From: Microcaldota archaeon
GTDB lineage: Archaea; Micrarchaeota; Micrarchaeia; Micrarchaeales; CABMGC01
Reading direction: 5' to 3'
Assembly: GCA_021785375.1 (NCBI GenBank)
Contig: JAJYFQ010000034.1
Location: forward strand, 1-7,071
DNA length: 7,071 nt
Position 1 is the first letter of the stretch. The number at the start of each line of letters is the position of its first letter. Under the pieces are notes generated by a model. It ran no database searches and had not been told where the DNA came from. It was given only the letters and a program-made list of their open reading frames with translations. This document shows positions 1-5,418 of the stretch, piece by piece. Both the position numbers and the translations under genes were made by a program.

Positions 1-1201
1 CGAGGTCTGCAAGAAGCAGCTGGAGCGGCTCGGCAGTTATGGTATCGCTGCTCATCCTGAAGTTTCTCTTCATGTTCTCGGAACTAATCTGGAGCTTCTC
101 CGCGATCCCGATGGCCCTTCTGACAGAGTAGTCAAACATGTCGAAGAGCTCCGGCGTATACCTCTGCGAAGCAGAATTTGTCAGGTCCCTTCCGTTCTCC
201 GAGAGCTGGTCCATGTGCATCGTCACCATATGGCCAAGCGCCTTCTTCCACAGCGACTGTATATTCTCAAACCCTATGGGGTTCGCCTTGTGGGGCATCG
301 TCGAGGACCTCGATATGTCCTTGCCTCTCGGAAGCCTGACCTCTCCGATCTCTGGCCTCATAAGATTCCTCATGTCATGGGCCCAGTTAGCAAGTATCCC
401 GAAGTTGCTGACCGTGAAGTGAACAAGGTTTCCAAGTCGCTCAGGTTGCACTATCTGCGTCGATATGTCGGCAGGAACGGCATCCACCTGTGCCAGCACA
501 TCCCTCTCAAAACGTACGGGATCTGGTACAAAGAGCGATGATGCATTATAAGCTCCCACGGCCCCTGAGAACTTGCCGACAAGCCTCTCCGAGGCCCTTG
601 ACATCTCGACCATTCCGTCGCCTAGCCTGTCGACAAACCACGCCATGGAGAATCCGAAGGTCACTGGCTCGCCGTGCTGAAGGTGCGTCCTTCCTATCTG
701 AAGAGTGCTGCTCTCCCCCTTCACTATATCTATCCACTCCCTCAGCAGCTTTGCGGTGTCCGGAATTATGACCTCATTGAATGCGTCACTGAACCTGACC
801 GCGTTTGCCGTATCTATCGTATCGTATGACGTCGCCGCCTTGTGAATAGATGATTTCGCCTCTTCGCTTACTTTCTCCCTGAGTTTGTTTACCAGGGCTA
901 TTATGTCGTGGCGCTTCTTCTCCTCTTCCTCAGAGACCTCTTTCGAGTTTACCACCTCCGCGGCTCTGGCGAGCTCCGTGACAAAACTGGGTGGGACTAT
1001 GCCTCTGAGAGCGAACGCCTTGACAATCCCCACTTCCACCAGTGCCTTATACCAGGTGAACGCCTCGTCGGAAAGGTACTGCCTCAGCTCAAGGACGTGG
1101 TACCTGTACTCACCTGGCGATGTAGAGGCAAAGTTTGGCTCTCTGCCCCTGTAAATCCTTGAAAGTAGGTCCTCCTTGCCAACAATATGCCTTACGCTCA
1201 T
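1..1201 (-). CDS. purB: Adenylosuccinate lyase, C-terminus cut by window edge
   Basis: Fumarase/aspartase-superfamily lyase. The family cleaves SAICAR to AICAR and adenylosuccinate to AMP plus fumarate, in cytosolic purine synthesis. The frame stays open for 400 codons from ATG 1201-1199 to the left edge. Visible motifs are RHDI (97-100), TSYDTIDT (124-131), GRTHLQHGEP (170-179, carrying the family's catalytic-histidine segment), the signature loop SSTMPHKANPIG (299-310), then ENGRDLTNS (335-343) and SENMKRN (374-380). The TSxDxxDT and ENxRDLTNS segments favour PurB over fumarase or argininosuccinate lyase. Family members are usually about 430-480 residues, so a few tens of residues lie outside the window. 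The start is the first ATG after an AT-rich promoter. The gene is divergent from the methyltransferase at 1286. The family assignment is firm; only the 3' end is unseen. Confidence 0.95.
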   Translation of the reverse strand, partial: MSVRHIVGKEDLLSRIYRGREPNFASTSPGEYRYHVLELRQYLSDEAFTWYKALVEVGIVKAFALRGIVPPSFVTELARAAEVVNSKEVSEEEEKKRHDIIALVNKLREKVSEEAKSSIHKAATSYDTIDTANAVRFSDAFNEVIIPDTAKLLREWIDIVKGESSTLQIGRTHLQHGEPVTFGFSMAWFVDRLGDGMVEMSRASERLVGKFSGAVGAYNASSLFVPDPVRFERDVLAQVDAVPADISTQIVQPERLGNLVHFTVSNFGILANWAHDMRNLMRPEIGEVRLPRGKDISRSSTMPHKANPIGFENIQSLWKKALGHMVTMHMDQLSENGRDLTNSASQRYTPELFDMFDYSVRRAIGIAEKLQISSENMKRNFRMSSDTITAEPLQLLLADL

Positions 1202-1285
1202 CTCCACAACTCTGTAGGAATATAATTTTGCCCTTATTTAAACATTTACTTACAATTTAGTGTTGACGTAGAAGGGTGTCAGCAA
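1202..1285. promoter_or_regulatory. Divergent promoter region, purB / THUMP-methyltransferase
   Basis: This is an AT-rich 84-base spacer between two divergent genes. On the minus strand TTTAAATAAG (1233-1241 region) lies about 26 bases before a start near 1211, giving purB a leader of roughly 10 bases. On the plus strand the same near-palindromic tatttaaaca could serve as a TATA box for a start near 1264. That would leave a leader of about 22 bases containing GGGTG (1273-1277), a weak ribosome site 8 bases before ATG 1286. Box positions are inferred by eye, and sharing of one TATA-like element is a guess. Confidence 0.45.
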
Positions 1286-2350
1286 ATGTTATATTTTGTC
1301 AAGACTGCTGTGTTCTTCGAGGAGTCCTCACTTGATGAATTGAAGAGCGCCTCAAGCTTCAAGATAGTCGACAAGGAGCTCAACAACCTGATAATAGAGG
1401 CAGGTCCCGGGCTCCTGGAGAAGCTGAAGAGGAGAGACCTCACATTCATTCATTCCGCATTCAAAATCGATCTGAAGAGCAAGATATCTAAAGGAAGGTA
1501 CCTGGACTCGCTTTATGCGCCGGTTCTGAAAGCCGTTAAGGCCGCGAAGATTGGCAAGAAAGAGGTTGTGGTGCTGGAGTGCTACGATATCAACAACAAG
1601 GAGGGATACTCAGCAAAGGACATAGAGGTGAATCTCGGAAAGCGCCTGATAAAAGACGGTTACACTGCCGACCTTATCAATCCATCCAAGAGAGTCTACA
1701 TGGTGCTTCTGAACGGAAACTGCTATGTTGGCCATGAGAAGTTACTTGGTGGTGCCAGGAGAGCGGCCCTCGATCCCCTCCGGCATGCCGCGTACAGGGT
1801 AAGCAGGGCGGAGCTCAAGATAGAGCAGGCATTCAATGAGTTCAAGATCGATGGGGGCGGCATCGCGATCGATCTTGGCGCAGCGCCAGGGGGCTGGTCA
1901 GGATTCCTCGCAGCGAAGGGGTACAAGGTCATTGCCATAGACACTGCCGATCTAGACATGAAGTCACTCTCAAAGATGGGGATAAAGAAGGTCACTGTGG
2001 AGAAAAGCCCGAAGAACATTGCCAGGAGCCTCGGCAATGCCGATATCGTGCACTTGAAGTTAAGGTCTGCAGAGCCGCTGGCCATGCTGCGCGGTGTTAA
2101 GGCCAATCTTCTCGCCAATGACATGAACCTCGACTGCCGGACCTCGATAGGCGAGGCGATGAAGTACGCAAGGTTCCTGAAGCGCGGTGCCATCCTTATC
2201 CTGACCATAAAGTGCATAACGCGCAATGCGCCGCGGTACATAAAGGAGGCCAGGAAGCTGCTCAAGCCGAAGTTCAAGATAAAAGGCATAAAGGCGCTCC
2301 CGAGCAACAGGCAGGAGCTGACGCTGTACGCGGTATACAAGGGAAGATAG
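1286..2350 (+). CDS. THUMP-domain FtsJ/RlmM-like RNA 2'-O-methyltransferase
   Basis: Predicted SAM-dependent RNA ribose 2'-O-methyltransferase of 354 residues. An N-terminal region (1-90) is followed by a THUMP-like RNA-binding module (about 93-152, with VVLECYD, DLINPSKRVYMVLL and CYVGHEKLL). The Rossmann domain follows from about 172. Motif I, AIDLGAAPGGW (194-204), is the FtsJ/RrmJ type. The K-D-K-E catalytic tetrad can be read as K178 (SRAELK), D279 (ANDMN), K309 (LTIK) and E344 (RQELTLY). The order THUMP then FtsJ matches bacterial RlmM (23S rRNA C2498), and HLKL (256-259) plus the C-terminal layout are also RlmM-like. The RNA target in this archaeon is not known; rRNA or tRNA are both possible. 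The enzyme appears intact. A 205-residue frame on the opposite strand is a shadow. Confidence 0.88.
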   Translation: MLYFVKTAVFFEESSLDELKSASSFKIVDKELNNLIIEAGPGLLEKLKRRDLTFIHSAFKIDLKSKISKGRYLDSLYAPVLKAVKAAKIGKKEVVVLECYDINNKEGYSAKDIEVNLGKRLIKDGYTADLINPSKRVYMVLLNGNCYVGHEKLLGGARRAALDPLRHAAYRVSRAELKIEQAFNEFKIDGGGIAIDLGAAPGGWSGFLAAKGYKVIAIDTADLDMKSLSKMGIKKVTVEKSPKNIARSLGNADIVHLKLRSAEPLAMLRGVKANLLANDMNLDCRTSIGEAMKYARFLKRGAILILTIKCITRNAPRYIKEARKLLKPKFKIKGIKALPSNRQELTLYAVYKGR

Positions 2351-2359
2351 CGTAAGAAG

Positions 2360-2382
2360 AAGCAGTTGGTGTGCCGTAGCCC
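2360..2382 (+). repeat. Distal copy of the rnpB 3' end (direct repeat)
   Basis: This copy reads aa + gcagttggtgtgccgtagccc. It matches 3132-3153 at every base except one inserted t (2366/2367). The proximal copy is the 3' strand of RNase P RNA helix P1 and the adjoining end of P4. Weaker similarity extends on both sides: AAG-aag on the outside, and on the inside tctg/gctgt followed by tagat. The two copies are in the same orientation and frame vapBC. The copy lies between the methyltransferase stop (2350) and the vapC stop (2412). Confidence 0.85.
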
Positions 2383-2390
2383 ATCGGGCT
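2378..2390. terminator. Small hairpin between convergent genes
   Basis: agccc-atc-gggct forms a 5-bp stem with a 3-base loop in the 61-base gap between the convergent ends of the methyltransferase and vapC. It partly overlaps the rnpB-end repeat. There is no strong T run on either strand, so a terminator role is only possible. The tandem hexamer tacggg tacggg (2396-2407) follows it. Confidence 0.35.
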
Positions 2391-2411
2391 GTAGATACGG
2401 GTACGGGCTTA

Positions 2412-2852
2412 TTACTTTCCGGGCGTGAAGGGATTTATTATTTTGATGCCAGGAATCTTCCTGAAGTCCTTCTCATTCTCTGTTACTATTGTGTCTATCT
2501 CATTCTCTTTCATTGTCTCCGCTATCAGCGCATCCCAGATCTTCACTCCGTGTTTTGCTGATCCATTTGCCGCCCGTTTGACAGTTGCAGTCCTGTAATC
2601 CAGTTTTATCCAGCTTGATGCGTCTATGAAATCCGAGATTATTGCCCCCACTTCATCTCCAGACAGGGGGTCAGAAACGTGTTCCGTAAGCACATTGTAC
2701 AGTTCTGCCAGCACCTGGCCCGACACAATGCCCTTTCCCCTGTTCGCCATAATATCCTGAACAAGCCCCAAGGCTACCTCGTGTTTATCGCGTTCGCTGC
2801 TGTCAAATGCGTACACCAGGATCGAAGTATCAAAAAACATCTCATCGTGCAT
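2412..2852 (-). CDS. vapC: PIN-domain ribonuclease toxin VapC
   Basis: Toxin half of a type II toxin-antitoxin pair, 146 residues. The family is Mg2+-dependent and cleaves tRNA or rRNA; the target here is unknown. The PIN acidic residues are in place: D8 (FFDTSILVYAFD), E50 (VLAELYNVL), D107 (IWDALIAE), and E125/D129 in the TENEKDF segment near the C-terminus, followed by the usual IPGIKIINP ending. The toxin therefore looks active. Its ATG (2852-2850) overlaps the last 11 bases of vapB, which supports coupled translation. By hand count the three lines 2461-2640 are about 44% GC, against about 56% in 1801-1980 and 58% in 4021-4080, which hints at transfer. A direct repeat of the rnpB 3' end lies just beyond its stop. 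Confidence 0.93.
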   Translation of the reverse strand: MHDEMFFDTSILVYAFDSSERDKHEVALGLVQDIMANRGKGIVSGQVLAELYNVLTEHVSDPLSGDEVGAIISDFIDASSWIKLDYRTATVKRAANGSAKHGVKIWDALIAETMKENEIDTIVTENEKDFRKIPGIKIINPFTPGK

Positions 2853-3066
2853 GCCAGTCCTCCCTGCTGCCGAGTATCTTGCCGAGCCTGAACCCCTTGT
2901 TCATCTTCTCAAGCAGGCGCATATCCGCCTTTTTGCCCCTGGAAATCTCAAGTTCTCCCCTCTCGGAGTTCATGGCCTCCTTTATAGTCTCTGAGAAACT
3001 CCTCCGGCCCTTCCTCCTGCTAAGCTCCATATAGACCTCCTCTGATACCGAGATCTGTCTTGCCAT
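2842..3066 (-). CDS. vapB: VapB antitoxin (DUF217-type)
   Basis: Antitoxin partner of VapC, 74 residues. It should bind and block the PIN active site and bind its own promoter. The N-terminus MARQISVSEEVYMELSRRKG followed by RRSFSETIKEAM is the pattern of archaeal VapB proteins of the DUF217 type: a short strand-helix-helix DNA-binding part, then a charged tail (about 35-74, ending in GSREDWHAR) that would wrap VapC. The frame is open further upstream to 3174, but that extension runs through the promoter and the 3' end of rnpB. ATG 3066-3064 is chosen because it begins the conserved family N-terminus and lies about 9 bases after the start predicted from the TATA box. Confidence 0.9.
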   Translation of the reverse strand: MARQISVSEEVYMELSRRKGRRSFSETIKEAMNSERGELEISRGKKADMRLLEKMNKGFRLGKILGSREDWHAR

Positions 3067-3075
3067 CGTATCATC

Positions 3076-3105
3076 TATACATAATGTATATATATTCATA
3101 TAAAA
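3076..3105 (-). promoter_or_regulatory. vapBC promoter with palindromic operator candidate
   Basis: On the minus strand TTTTATATG (3105-3097) is a clear TATA box. A start 26 bases on falls near 3075, 9 bases before the vapB ATG. Between box and start lies a perfect inverted repeat TATACAT-A-ATGTATA (3076-3090). A protein bound there would cover the initiation site, as expected for VapB/VapBC autorepression. The palindrome is seen directly; the binding is inference. Confidence 0.7.
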
Positions 3106-3131
3106 GGCTTGTGGTGAACTGTCCAACAAAT

Positions 3132-3153
3132 AAGCAGTGGTGTGCCGTAGCCC
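3132..3153 (+). repeat. Proximal copy of the repeat, inside the rnpB 3' end
   Basis: aa + gcagtggtgtgccgtagccc is the partner of 2360-2382. On the minus strand it is the 3' strand of P1 (GCACACCACTGC) and the end of the P4 strand (GGGCTACG) of RNase P RNA. rnpB keeps this functional copy, while the copy beyond vapBC is displaced. Confidence 0.85.
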
Positions 3154-3380
3154 CCCTTCTGTTTTAGATGGCATTCGACTAAGCGGCGTTTAAGCCTTGC
3201 ATGCTCATTCGTGTGCGCATCGGCGCGTTTCATCCCCACCGGCACGCTCGTATTGTCATCGCTTGTGTGCCGCAGGGGTCTCGTTTCTGTTCCGAATCAG
3301 GCCTTGGGCCAGTCACACGTCTGCATGGGGAGAGCTTCCTCAGTCATGTTATTGACCGTGAGCCATCCGCACACCACTGT
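3134..3380 (-). ncRNA. rnpB: RNase P RNA
   Basis: Catalytic RNA of RNase P, which removes tRNA 5' leaders. All positions are on the minus strand. P1 is 11 perfect pairs: CAGTGGTGTGC (3379-3369) with GCACACCACTG (3145-3135). P2 is GATGGC (3367-3362) with GCCATC (3172-3167). P3 is a GGTCA/TGACT hairpin. CR I is TGAGGAAGCTCTCCC (3342-3328), and its AGC(U)CUCCC pairs with GGGGGGCU to make P4 with the universal bulged U. CR II is ACAGAAACGAGACC (3290-3277) and CR III GGGGATGAAACG (3237-3226). CR IV is GCAAGGCTTAAACG (3200-3187), CR V AGTCGAATG (3180-3172), and the closing ACAGAA is at 3162-3157. At about 247 bases it is short; very little separates CR IV from CR V, so P16/P17/P6 seem absent. The 5' end agrees with the TATA box. 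The ends are accurate to a few bases. Confidence 0.93.
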
Positions 3381-3399
3381 GTATGTTATTGCCGGATTT

Positions 3400-3410
3400 C
3401 CTATATAAAC
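3400..3410 (-). promoter_or_regulatory. rnpB TATA box
   Basis: GTTTATATAGG on the minus strand is centred near 3405. A start 25-26 bases on falls at 3379-3380, exactly where the first paired base of P1 begins. The agreement supports both the promoter and the RNA boundary. Confidence 0.75.
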
Positions 3411-3442
3411 GCTTGGAAGTAGCACAAAATAACCAACATATA

Positions 3443-3455
3443 TACAAAAATTGTA
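3443..3455. promoter_or_regulatory. Inverted repeat in the rnpB / 3509 intergenic region
   Basis: TACAA-AAA-TTGTA is a perfect 5-bp inverted repeat with a 3-base centre. It lies 14 bases upstream of the TATA-like box of the gene at 3509 and about 33 bases behind the rnpB box. It could be an operator, but AT-rich sequence yields such repeats easily. Confidence 0.25.
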
Positions 3456-3468
3456 AAAATCTGCCCAC

Positions 3469-3478
3469 ATTTATTAAG
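3469..3478 (+). promoter_or_regulatory. TATA box for the gene at 3509
   Basis: ATTTATTAAG, part of a 12-base string (3469-3480) that recurs exactly at 6713-6724 before another gene. The predicted start is near 3499-3500. That gives a leader of about 9 bases to ATG 3509, or no leader for ATG 3499, which opens only a 13-codon frame. GGAGG (3478-3482 area) would lie upstream of the transcript start, so it is probably not a ribosome site. Confidence 0.5.
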
Positions 3479-3508
3479 GAGGAAACGCGTAAACTATAAT
3501 GTGGTCGG

Positions 3509-3991
3509 ATGAGAACCAAGGCGTCTGGATATCCTACTGATCAGTGCCATGCCTTCAGCCCAGCGAGCCTCAGAACCCATCACGCAGAGGTGGCCAGCGT
3601 GCGGGACCATCTCCATGCAGATTTTCCATTCGCAGACAGGGTTGTAGTCACCAACGCTGCGGGTGCACTTGTCGACCTGTACAACCAGAGGCGGCAGGAT
3701 GCAGTCTCGCAGGAGGATTACGATGTCAGGTCCGCCGAGATAAAGGTTGCTGTGGGGCAGTCCCACGCCCTGGGAAACGAGAGGTACGACGCGCTGGTAA
3801 GCAGTATAATCGAAGATCCCGGATTCAGGATACACATGCACGGATCTGTCGAGCACGCACTCAGGGAGGTGGAGGAGTTCGTCAGCACCACGGATCCCAG
3901 GACGGTGCCGATCGAGGCAGAGCCTCGGATCAATGTGGCACAGGTTGAACAGCTCGGACATCCCGCACCGCTTGTCAGGATAAGGAGATAG
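3509..3991 (+). CDS. Unrecognised 160-residue protein
   Basis: I do not recognise this protein. The frame has the codon style of the neighbours (AGG arginine, ATA isoleucine, GC-ending codons), ends directly against the convergent HAD gene and has a TATA box. It is therefore preferred over the 155-residue frame on the opposite strand, whose translation is rich in Cys, His and Pro and looks like a shadow. It has no signal peptide or membrane segment. The N-terminal 40 residues are His-rich (CHAF, THH, DHLH). The middle (about 42-125) looks like a mixed alpha/beta fold with VVVTNAAGALVDLYNQRR and a helical HALREVEEFV. The tail (126-160) is proline- and valine-rich, ending RIRR. The N-terminus is uncertain: later starts are possible, and ATG 3499 is out of frame. 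It lies divergent from rnpB. Confidence 0.7.
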   Translation: MRTKASGYPTDQCHAFSPASLRTHHAEVASVRDHLHADFPFADRVVVTNAAGALVDLYNQRRQDAVSQEDYDVRSAEIKVAVGQSHALGNERYDALVSSIIEDPGFRIHMHGSVEHALREVEEFVSTTDPRTVPIEAEPRINVAQVEQLGHPAPLVRIRR

Positions 3992-4666
3992 TCACTTCAG
4001 GAAGCTCAGTATCTTGCCCCTGTCCTTCAGGCTCTTTACCACCAGATCGGCGCCGGCAGACTTAAGGTCGCTCTCAGGGTATCCCGCATTCGCGATGCCC
4101 ACCGCCGCTATCCCCGCCTTCTTCGCAGCCCTTATAAGGTAAGGCGAGCTTGCAACCAGTGCAATCTCACTGCTCTGTATCCCGAGGTCCGACCGCGCCC
4201 TCTTTACCGCAGCGTTTACTATATCTACAGGCTCCTTCCCGTCGTTTCCGTAGGCGCCTGTCTTGAAGAACCCATGTATCGTTGTCTTCTCGGTCCTGAA
4301 CTTCACGATCCTCTCCGCCTCTCCCGTCGCTATGCCTATCGTTACGTCCTTCTTCCAGATCTGGCCCAGCAGGTCCCTAGCGCCGTCAAGGAGGACCAGC
4401 CTGTCGTGCCCCGCTACGTTGTAATATGTGTAAAAGAGGTCCTCCATGTACCTGTTGAGCTTTGCCTTTATCTCATCCTCGGGCATCTTGTCGTGGCGCA
4501 GGATGTCCTCGGCAATGTTCTGCGATGTCTGGCCCTCATACCTCTTGAGGTCGGCCCGGATTATCCTCCCGTAAATGTTCCGTATCGACTCGGAGACGTA
4601 CTCCGAGACATCCTTGCTGTCAACAACAAGCGTGTTGACAACGTCGAATAAAACCAATCTGTACAT
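3992..4666 (-). CDS. HAD-superfamily protein with eroded catalytic motifs
   Basis: Rossmannoid haloacid dehalogenase-like protein, 224 residues, with a helical cap (about 16-90). Motif I is LFDVVNTLV: the nucleophile position D8 is present, but the second Asp of DxDGT is V10 and the Gly is N11. Motif II is present as GIATGE (T114). Motif III can be read as K144 (GNDGKEP). Motif IV, normally GDxxxD, reads VASSPYL (171-177) with no acid, while what follows (IRAAKKAGIAAVGIANAGYPESDL) is the usual context. Loss of both the general acid and the metal-binding acids argues against ordinary phosphatase activity. A binding or regulatory role, or unusual chemistry, is possible. ATG 4666 is chosen over 4690 because the fold starts there and GAGGT lies just upstream. 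It begins 13 bases after the histone stop, probably as one operon, and abuts the gene at 3991. Confidence 0.85.
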   Translation of the reverse strand: MYRLVLFDVVNTLVVDSKDVSEYVSESIRNIYGRIIRADLKRYEGQTSQNIAEDILRHDKMPEDEIKAKLNRYMEDLFYTYYNVAGHDRLVLLDGARDLLGQIWKKDVTIGIATGEAERIVKFRTEKTTIHGFFKTGAYGNDGKEPVDIVNAAVKRARSDLGIQSSEIALVASSPYLIRAAKKAGIAAVGIANAGYPESDLKSAGADLVVKSLKDRGKILSFLK

Positions 4667-4679
4667 GCTCCAACCTCGT

Positions 4680-4877
4680 CTATCTCGCAAGCTCTATGTC
4701 TGCCTTCTTCACCGTATGCCTCTTTGCGTGCGCCGCCAGCTTCACGGCCTTCTTCGCTATCTGATACCCGAAGACGTTCAGGGCCCTTGCAAGCTCCGAC
4801 GCCGCGGAGTCGCTGACCCTTCCTGCACCCGCATTCTTAAGTATCTTCTTCGCTGTAAGCTTTGTAATATATGGCAT
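4680..4877 (-). CDS. Archaeal histone
   Basis: DNA-wrapping histone-fold protein of 65 residues, close to the length of HMfB-type histones. It starts MPYITKLTAKKILKNAGAGR. The first loop RVSDSA (20-25) has the minor-groove arginine. A long central helix (about 26-50) follows, and the second loop and last helix read AKRHTVKKADIELA (51-64), with R53 and D60 as the conserved salt-bridge pair and T55 in the loop. The protein ends IELAR with no tail. The frame is open upstream to 5105, but that part overlaps the divergent acetyltransferase and is not histone-like. ATG 4877 matches the family start and lies a few bases from the predicted transcript start. The HAD gene follows after 13 bases. Confidence 0.95.
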   Translation of the reverse strand: MPYITKLTAKKILKNAGAGRVSDSAASELARALNVFGYQIAKKAVKLAAHAKRHTVKKADIELAR

Positions 4878-4904
4878 AGGAAACAGAATACATACGCAAA
4901 GAAG

Positions 4905-4914
4905 GTTAAAAAAC
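4905..4914 (-). promoter_or_regulatory. Histone-HAD operon TATA box
   Basis: TTTTTTAACC on the minus strand is centred near 4909. A start 26 bases on falls near 4883, 6 bases before the histone ATG. This short 49-base gap must also hold the promoter of the divergent acetyltransferase. Confidence 0.5.
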
Positions 4915-4926
4915 ATAGTGATTGGG

Positions 4927-5415
4927 ATGGTGGTAAGGGACCTTGAATCCAGAGACCTCGAGGAGCTTGCAGACCTGATCAAGATGATATACTCCGAGCG
5001 GCCTTCCGCCATGTGGTTCGAGAGCCCGCCCGACAGCGAGGCGATAAAGAAGCTCTTCGAGTACAAGATAAACGGGATAGGCGAGGGTCGGGTCGTGGAT
5101 GTCATATCCGAGGAGGAGAGGAGAATAATCGGCGAGTGCGAGGTAGTAAACCTGCCTGGCGGGGTGGGCTACCTCGGCATCCTTGTGAGGAAGGAGTTCC
5201 GCATGCGGGGCGTAGGAAGGTCGCTTCTCATCGCCGCATCGGAGAGGGCAAGGGAGCTGGGAACATCGAGGCTGAAGGTTGACGTAACTGAGGACAATCT
5301 AGACGCGATGTACTTCCTCACAAAGAACGGGTTCAGGAGGATGGCCGGTAGGGACCACTCCGTATCGATTAACGGCTCTCCATACAGGGTAATCACGCTT
5401 GAGAAGGAGCTCTGA
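4927..5415 (+). CDS. GNAT-family N-acetyltransferase
   Basis: Acetyl-CoA-dependent acetyltransferase, 162 residues. The family's strand-helix start is at about 1-22 (MVVRDLESRDLEELADLIKM). The acetyl-CoA pyrophosphate loop RMRGVGRSL (92-100) follows strand GYLGILV (81-87), then helix LIAASERARELG. The final NLDAMYFLTKNGFRRM (124-139) is the usual GNAT ending with a conserved tyrosine. The substrate cannot be told; protein N-termini, lysines or small molecules are all known for the family. The frame also allows GTG at 4918; ATG 4927 is preferred because GTGAT (4918-4922) would then be a ribosome site 4 bases upstream. The same GTGAT-N4-start spacing is seen at 6590. It is divergent from the histone gene, and acetylation of histone or neighbouring proteins is only a speculation. 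Confidence 0.9.
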   Translation: MVVRDLESRDLEELADLIKMIYSERPSAMWFESPPDSEAIKKLFEYKINGIGEGRVVDVISEEERRIIGECEVVNLPGGVGYLGILVRKEFRMRGVGRSLLIAASERARELGTSRLKVDVTEDNLDAMYFLTKNGFRRMAGRDHSVSINGSPYRVITLEKEL

Positions 5416-5418
5416 TGC

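Noticed and set aside
138..1162. Several 60-108-residue ORFs on both strands
   Set aside because: All are shadows of purB, which is continuous on the minus strand from 1201 to the window edge.
1723..2340. 205-residue ORF on the minus strand
   Set aside because: It lies wholly inside the methyltransferase gene, whose motifs and catalytic tetrad are clear; the opposite-strand translation has no recognisable domain.
2360..3153. CRISPR array, or terminal inverted repeats of an insertion sequence
   Set aside because: There are only two copies, in direct orientation and about 770 bases apart, with no transposase or spacer pattern.
3067..3174. N-terminal extension of vapB to 3174
   Set aside because: The extension is translated from the vapB promoter and the rnpB 3' end, and the conserved family N-terminus starts at 3066.
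3201..3422. Two short plus-strand ORFs (65 and 73 residues)
   Set aside because: They fall in the antisense of the RNase P RNA gene, have no ribosome site or family likeness and are rich in Cys, His and Arg.
3494..3961. 155-residue ORF on the minus strand
   Set aside because: It is antisense to the 160-residue frame at 3509; its composition (many Cys, His, Pro) and lack of promoter or ribosome site make it the weaker choice, though neither protein is recognised.
4878..5105. N-terminal extension of the histone to 141 residues
   Set aside because: It overlaps the divergent acetyltransferase gene and its promoter; archaeal histones are normally about 65-70 residues and start where ATG 4877 is.
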